Source of the DNA: JAWCLZ01 sp037443105
GTDB lineage: Archaea; Halobacteriota; JAWCLZ01
Assembly (NCBI GenBank): GCA_037443105.1
Contig: JBBIOZ010000035.1
Location: 1 to 16,405, forward strand
Direction: 5' to 3'
DNA: 16,405 nt
Shown here: positions 12,410 through 16,405 of the stretch, piece after piece
How the letters are laid out: the number at the start of each line of letters is the position of its first letter
Position numbering within the stretch: the first letter of the stretch is position 1
The notes under the pieces: model-generated
Told to the model about the DNA's origin: nothing
The model's input: the letters and a program-made list of their open reading frames with translations, nothing else
Databases searched by the model: none
Translations under genes and position numbers: made by a program

Positions 12410-14242
12410 ATGATGTCTCAAATCGGGGGCTGCTGGGGCAGACTCTTGCGTGTAGACCTAAGCGATGAAAAGATCGAAACTGAAACGATAAAAAAAGAAG
12501 TTTTTCAAAAATTTCTAGGAGGCAAGGGACTTGGAGCTTATCTGCTGTACAGGGAGCTGTCAAAGGGAGTAAATCCTCTTTCACAGGAAAATAAACTTGC
12601 ATTTCTCACAGGCCCTTTAACCGGCACTGTTCTCATGGGCAATCGCTTTGCAGTTTGCACAAAGTCACCTCTAACAAACGCTTGGCTAGATTCTCACTGC
12701 GGAGGCTTCTGGGGGCCAGAGTTGAAGTTTGCAGGTTTCGATGGCATCATTATCGAAGGTAGAGCAAAAGCACCTGTTTATCTTACAGTATTCGAGGAAG
12801 AGGTGAAATTGCACGATGCAGAAATCCTGTGGGGGCTTAATACTTTTGAGACTGAGCGCCTGCTAAAGCAAAAATATCCAGGCGCAAAGGTTTTATCCAT
12901 AGGTCAAGCTGGCGAGAGGCAAGCTTTAATTGCAAGTATAATAGCGGATACACGCGCCGCTGCTAGAGGTGGGGCTGGTGCTGTAATGGGCTCAAAGAAT
13001 TTAAAAGCCATCGCAGTCCGCGGGAGTAAAAAGCCAGAGGTGGCGAGCGAAGCCAGAGTAAGAGAGGTAGCGGCGCAGTGGGTGGAGAAATTGAGCGCTT
13101 CGAAAACCACTGCTCAAGCTCTCCCAAATCAAGGCACCTTGAATATAATCGAGGGAGTTAATTACTCAGGTGGATTACCGGTTAGGAACTATCAGACAGG
13201 CAAATTCGAAGCCATAGAGGAAATAAGTGGAGAGGCCTACCAGCATAAACTCTGGGGTGGGGGGAAATATCGCAGATCTTGCTGGCGCTGCCCTGTAGCT
13301 TGTATTAGGATATCCAAGACCTCTGAGGGAATAGCAGCTGAGGGCCCTGAATATCAAACTGTTGCTCAGCTGGGTGCAAACTGCGGCATTGCAGATCGAG
13401 ATTTGATTGCTAGAGCAGATTATTATGCTGATGCTTATGGAATGGATACAATCTCCCTTGGCAATACCATTGCATTTTTAATGGAATGCTGTGAAAGAGG
13501 CCTTATTGCAAAGGAAGAGATCGACGATGTAAAGCTTGAATTCGGGAATAAAGAGGCATATTTAAAAGCTATACATGCAGCTGGCACAGTTTCAGGAAAC
13601 TTAGGGAGGTTAATTGCCAATGGAGTGAAGCGTGCTTCTGAAAAAATAGGCAGGGGGAGTGAAAAGTTTGCCATGCATGTAAAAGGACTTGAAGTACCAG
13701 GCTACGATCCAAGAGCAGCACTTGGTCAAGCTCTAGCATATGCAGTTGCAGACCGCGGAGCATGCCATCTCAGGCCTTGGACGTATGGTTCTGAACATCT
13801 TGGAAGCGGTGCACCTGTGAATCCAAAAACCTATGAGGATAAACCAAAGCTAATTGCAAGTGGACAGCGAAATATAGCTGTTTTAGATTCAATAGGCGTG
13901 TGTCAATTTGTTACTTTTGCAATAGGCTTTGGCGATTTATTGAATATGCTTAACGCTGTCACTGGATTCGATTACTCCAGAGATGAATTTAGAATAATAG
14001 GGGAGCGAATCAATACCTTGACCAGATCTTTCAACTGCCGCGAAGGATTTGACAGCAAAGACGACATTCTACCATATCGAGCTTTAAATGAACCTCTAGA
14101 AACATGCGTGAGAAGGGGTGAAAAAATACTGCTTGAGAAAATGCTGCCAAGTTACTATGAAATCTGCGGGTGGGACGAAAGAGGAGTGCCGCTTCAGAAA
14201 AAGCTTGAGGCACTTGAGCTTGACTTCGTAGAGGTGAAATGA
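12410..14242 (+). CDS. aor: Tungsten-containing aldehyde:ferredoxin oxidoreductase family protein
   Basis: Oxidises aldehydes to acids with reduction of ferredoxin, using a tungsto-bispterin and one [4Fe-4S] cluster. The 610-residue length is typical. The cluster ligands are C291-x2-C294-x3-C298 and Cys498, nearly the same numbering as Pyrococcus furiosus AOR (288, 291, 295, 494). The N-terminal pterin-binding region holds F-L-G-G-K-G-L-G-A-Y (35-44) and L-T-G-P-L-T-G-T (66-73), with R-G-G-A-G-A-V-M-G-S-K-N-L-K-A-I (186-201). EGPEYQT (311-317) supplies the equivalent of catalytic Glu313, and His453 (G-A-C-H-L-R) the equivalent of His448. The aldehyde substrate cannot be assigned. It overlaps core metE by four bases (ATGA). 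No MoaD/ThiS-like partner is adjacent. Confidence 0.94.
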   Translation: MMSQIGGCWGRLLRVDLSDEKIETETIKKEVFQKFLGGKGLGAYLLYRELSKGVNPLSQENKLAFLTGPLTGTVLMGNRFAVCTKSPLTNAWLDSHCGGFWGPELKFAGFDGIIIEGRAKAPVYLTVFEEEVKLHDAEILWGLNTFETERLLKQKYPGAKVLSIGQAGERQALIASIIADTRAAARGGAGAVMGSKNLKAIAVRGSKKPEVASEARVREVAAQWVEKLSASKTTAQALPNQGTLNIIEGVNYSGGLPVRNYQTGKFEAIEEISGEAYQHKLWGGGKYRRSCWRCPVACIRISKTSEGIAAEGPEYQTVAQLGANCGIADRDLIARADYYADAYGMDTISLGNTIAFLMECCERGLIAKEEIDDVKLEFGNKEAYLKAIHAAGTVSGNLGRLIANGVKRASEKIGRGSEKFAMHVKGLEVPGYDPRAALGQALAYAVADRGACHLRPWTYGSEHLGSGAPVNPKTYEDKPKLIASGQRNIAVLDSIGVCQFVTFAIGFGDLLNMLNAVTGFDYSRDEFRIIGERINTLTRSFNCREGFDSKDDILPYRALNEPLETCVRRGEKILLEKMLPSYYEICGWDERGVPLQKKLEALELDFVEVK

Positions 14243-15177
14243 TAGAAAGCGATTTTAAGCTGATAACAACCGTGGCTGGGGGCTATCCAGTCCAGCCAGA
14301 GGAAGCTAAAGAGGAGTTATTTCCAACAGCGATTAAAGAAGCAGTTGCTGATCAAATCGAAGCCGGAGTTCAACTTATTTCAGATGGACAGGTTAGAGGA
14401 GATCAGATACGCTTACTCGCTGAGAGGATAAATGGAATTAAGCTTGTGGATGATAAACCAGTGGTGGTAGATGAAATCTCCAGATACAGACAGCCTGTGC
14501 TTTTCCGAGATTATAAGCTTGCTGTTTCATTTGCTTCAGCAAAAGCAGACGTTAAAGGGATAATTATCGGGCCAATTAGCTTCGCACATCAATGCAGGCT
14601 GGAGAAAACTGCGCCGTATAAATCCACCGAGGATATAGATCTGATGTATGACCTAGCAGAGGTGCTATCTTTTGAGGCAATAGCGCTGAAGAAAGCCGGG
14701 GCTGAGGTTATTCAAATCAATGAACCTGTTCTTGCATCTGTGTCTGACTTAAAAACTGCTAGGGATATAATAAATTCCATTGCAGAGCACATACCAGTGC
14801 CTGCCTTGCACGTATGTGGAAGCCTTCAAGGGGTGATGGAAGAAATTCTGGAAATTGATATTAGCGTGCTCGATATAGAGTGCACTCAAAATAAAAATCT
14901 GAGTCTGCTTGAGAGAGATATGATTGAGCCCTATGATGTTAGAATTGCAGTTGGCTGCATTGATACATCTCTAAGTGAAGTTGAATCAATTGAAGTAATT
15001 CAAAAGCGAATTCTTGAGGCAGTTGAAAGACTTGGAGAAGAAAACATCTGGGTCAAGCCTGACTGCGGAATGCAAAACCTGCCTCGCAGGATTGCTTTTG
15101 AGAAATTGAAGAACATGGTTGAAGCAGCGAGAAAAATTGAGAAAAAAATGTTTGGGAAGGTAAGAGGGTCAAGCTGA
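14239..15177 (+). CDS. metE: Core MetE: cobalamin-independent-type methionine synthase catalytic domain
   Basis: The 312 residues cover only the C-terminal catalytic half of bacterial MetE. Seen: I-T-T-V-A-G-G-Y-P-V (9-18), I-S-D-G-Q-V-R-G-D (47-55), I-I-G-P-I-S-F-A (109-116), Q-I-N-E-P-V-L (159-165), and a complete zinc site of His191 and Cys193 (L-H-V-C-G), Glu214 (L-D-I-E-C-T) and Cys276 (D-C-G-M-Q-N-L). Archaeal and some bacterial core MetE proteins lack the N-terminal folate half and take the methyl group from a methylated corrinoid protein rather than methyltetrahydrofolate. Translational coupling to AOR is unexplained. The 3' end overlaps mch by nine bases. It could be a paralogue rather than the housekeeping enzyme. 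Confidence 0.88.
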   Translation: MIESDFKLITTVAGGYPVQPEEAKEELFPTAIKEAVADQIEAGVQLISDGQVRGDQIRLLAERINGIKLVDDKPVVVDEISRYRQPVLFRDYKLAVSFASAKADVKGIIIGPISFAHQCRLEKTAPYKSTEDIDLMYDLAEVLSFEAIALKKAGAEVIQINEPVLASVSDLKTARDIINSIAEHIPVPALHVCGSLQGVMEEILEIDISVLDIECTQNKNLSLLERDMIEPYDVRIAVGCIDTSLSEVESIEVIQKRILEAVERLGEENIWVKPDCGMQNLPRRIAFEKLKNMVEAARKIEKKMFGKVRGSS

Positions 15178-16131
15178 GGCAATTGAGCTCTTAAGCACCT
15201 CAGGATTTATTCTTCCAGCGCTGTATGTTCTGCCGGTTTTAATGTTTGTGGCTGATAGTGCAGCAGGTGCGAAGAGTGCATTGTCTATCTTGTAGAAGTC
15301 AAAGCCAGCTGCTTTATAGATCTCGTAGAAAGGCTTGCCATAGTCCTTGGCATTGGATGAGGGGCATTTGCTTACCAGTTCTGCTAGCTTTGCATCATCA
15401 TCGAAGTCAACGGTGTAATATGTAACGCCTCCGTAGAAAAGCGCGTCATTCGCCATGCCCATTGCTTTATCTGCATCTGGATGAGTTGGCATAATGGGTG
15501 CATATCCCGCGCCAAATAAAACTTTCAGAGGATCAAAGCCTAATACTTCCAGTCTAAATAATCCAGTTTCAACTATTCTTGCCGCAATCTGCACTGCACC
15601 AGCAACGCTTGCAGTGGGGGAGAGCACGAGATAGACATTCTCCGGCTTGACATTGCATTGCTGCGCAACGATTAATGCCGCTTCATCTGGGGGTTTCTCC
15701 TTGGTTTCGAGTACTCCAATCGCTATATCTGAAGTATCGGAGTATTTGATTTTCTCAAACAGCTTCTTCGGTTTCTTAGCAAGTGCTCTCGCTGGTCCTG
15801 AGCCGATGGCAAAAAATTTTCCATCAGCAGTTTTAATATTCCAGCCTGCGAACTGCGCAGCAAGTAGAGAGATCGCAGGATGATCGGTTGTCACCACAAC
15901 TGTTGGCAAGTTTAGCTCTCCATATCTCATATAGCAAATTGAAGCAGTACCATAGCCTCCCATGCAGATTTCCGATACCTTTATACCTGCGAGATACCCC
16001 CCAGGCACTTTTAATCCAGTATCTATAACGGTTGCTCCGCAAGGGAGTTTTTCAACTGATACACCATATTCCTCCGGCTTGTCCAAAAGCTCTTTGACAG
16101 CTTTAAACGCTCCCTTGTTCACGCTTAGCAT
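15169..16131 (-). CDS. mch: Methenyl-tetrahydromethanopterin cyclohydrolase
   Basis: Interconverts 5-formyl-H4MPT and 5,10-methenyl-H4MPT in the cytosol, a step of methanogenesis and of its reversal in methane, alkane or acetate oxidation. The 320-residue length and start M-L-S-V-N-K are typical. Further family segments are D-T-G-x-K-V-P-G-G-Y-L-A-G-I-K-V, E-I-C-M-G-G-Y-G, V-V-V-T-T-D-H-P-A-I-S-L-L-A-A-Q-F-A-G-W, G-S-G-P-A-R-A-L and the C-terminal F-A-P-A-A-L. A strong AGGTGG ribosome-binding site (16136-16141) fixes ATG 16131. It is monocistronic here and ends nine bases inside the convergent metE. This gene is the best sign of the host's C1 metabolism. Confidence 0.96.
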   Translation of the reverse strand: MLSVNKGAFKAVKELLDKPEEYGVSVEKLPCGATVIDTGLKVPGGYLAGIKVSEICMGGYGTASICYMRYGELNLPTVVVTTDHPAISLLAAQFAGWNIKTADGKFFAIGSGPARALAKKPKKLFEKIKYSDTSDIAIGVLETKEKPPDEAALIVAQQCNVKPENVYLVLSPTASVAGAVQIAARIVETGLFRLEVLGFDPLKVLFGAGYAPIMPTHPDADKAMGMANDALFYGGVTYYTVDFDDDAKLAELVSKCPSSNAKDYGKPFYEIYKAAGFDFYKIDNALFAPAALSATNIKTGRTYSAGRINPEVLKSSIASA

Positions 16132-16135
16132 AAAA

Positions 16136-16180
16136 CCACCTGTATTTTAGAACATCGAAATAATTAATAAACCTTTATAT
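16136..16180 (-). promoter_or_regulatory. mch promoter and ribosome-binding site
   Basis: On the minus strand AAATATAAAGG (about 16169-16179) is a good TATA box, followed by TTTATTAATTATTTCG and then AGGTGG (16136-16141) four bases before the mch ATG. Transcription starting near 16148-16150 would leave a leader of about 17-20 bases containing the ribosome-binding site. Most other promoters in the window look leaderless; this gene has a classical leader, consistent with high expression. Confidence 0.6.
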
Positions 16181-16405
16181 TTGGATCGGAGTTTCACCGT
16201 CTTCTTATTATTTAAAAATTTTTTGGATCCAGAAATTGATCAAGCTTTGTTATCAAAAACTATAAGAATCTCAGAGTTTAACATCATATTTGCCCGGCCA
16301 GTTATGATTCACTAGCCGCGGAATAGGGATCATAACTGGAAGAGCGCGTGCTTCCCTATGGGCGAGCTAGAAGATTCGAGATCGTCCTGCAGACAGACTC
16401 ACTGT
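16181..16405. other. Right-end region without a protein gene
   Basis: From the mch promoter to the window end there is no supported coding frame. Bases 16181-16290 are AT-rich with T and A runs (for example at 16210-16224). Bases 16291-16405 become GC-richer and hold the inverted-repeat cluster described separately. The sequence after 16371 has no further repeat that I could match and runs off the window. Confidence 0.5.
16292..16370. repeat. Cluster of overlapping inverted repeats, possible structured RNA or element end
   Basis: An 11-bp perfect inverted repeat CCAGTTATGAT (16298-16308) / ATCATAACTGG (16329-16339) encloses a 20-base loop. Two further exact pairs use bases in and beyond it: ATAGGGA (16323-16329) with TCCCTAT (16353-16359), and CTAGC (16312-16316) with GCTAG (16366-16370). 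GCCC (16292-16295) can also pair with GGGC (16360-16363). The pairs are interleaved, so they suggest alternative folds or a pseudoknot. The stretch is more GC-rich than its AT-rich surroundings (16141-16290) and has no convincing reading frame. I do not recognise it. It may be a non-coding RNA on either strand or the edge of a mobile element continuing past 16405. Confidence 0.4.

Noticed and set aside
12410..14242. Possible internal genes on the minus strand within AOR (several frames of 60-80 codons)
   Set aside because: They are antisense to a continuous, well-conserved enzyme and show no domain of their own.
16269..16287. Possible C/D-box guide RNA (ATGATGT ... CTGA on the minus strand)
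   Set aside because: Only one imperfect C box and one D box are present, too close together and without C'/D' boxes.
16292..16405. Possible RNase P RNA, SRP RNA or rRNA processing stem
   Set aside because: I could not find the conserved core motifs of any of these on either strand, so I left it as an unidentified structured region.
1..16405. CRISPR array, integrase or transposase
   Set aside because: No regularly spaced repeats and no recombinase or transposase motifs were seen in the parts I read; the only tandem repeats are the two short gene-end duplications.

Overview
The window comes from an archaeon, probably one that carries the tetrahydromethanopterin C1 pathway (a methanogen, ANME-like, Syntropharchaeum-like or Archaeoglobus-like lineage; I cannot place it more precisely). 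The evidence is a methenyl-H4MPT cyclohydrolase (mch), archaeal-type purine genes (long purC plus two purP), a core MetE, a tungsten aldehyde:ferredoxin oxidoreductase (AOR), a tRNA with a short intron at the archaeal 37/38 site, and TATA-box promoters about 25-30 bases ahead of start codons. The DNA is moderately AT-rich and densely coding, with most operon junctions at 0-10 bases or overlapping.

Layout. 1-890 (-): the N-terminal part of a secreted, S-layer-like protein running off the left edge. 960-1156 (-): a small zinc-ribbon gene that appears to be frameshifted at its start. 1232-4469 (-): a purC-purP-purP purine operon joined by ATGA overlaps. 4498-4583 (-): intron-bearing tRNA-Thr(UGU). 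4609-6039 (-): cysS. 6144-6329 (+): a small four-cysteine (CxxC...CxxC) protein. 6343-8492 (-): queA-tgt, two bacterial-type queuosine genes. 8550-10217 (+): a compact HgdB/double-cubane-like protein with its ATP-dependent activase, divergent from queA across a palindrome-containing promoter. 10201-10593 (-): thioredoxin. 10691-11095 (+): AhpD-like protein. 11116-11535 (-): UspA. 11587-12378 (+): larB. 12410-15177 (+): AOR and core metE, overlapping by 4 bases. 15169-16131 (-): mch. 16132-16405: mch promoter and then an unexplained region rich in inverted repeats.

How the genes fit together. The purine block makes SAICAR and formylates AICAR with free formate, the archaeal route. Mch and core MetE are both C1/methyl enzymes, and AOR is a low-potential ferredoxin-linked enzyme; together they suit an anaerobe. 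The HgdB-like/activase pair is another low-potential iron-sulfur system. The strongest candidates for something undescribed are the bacterial-type queA-tgt operon in an archaeon (which would normally make archaeosine rather than queuosine), the minimal two-gene HgdB/activase system, the AOR-metE pairing, and the structured element at the right edge.
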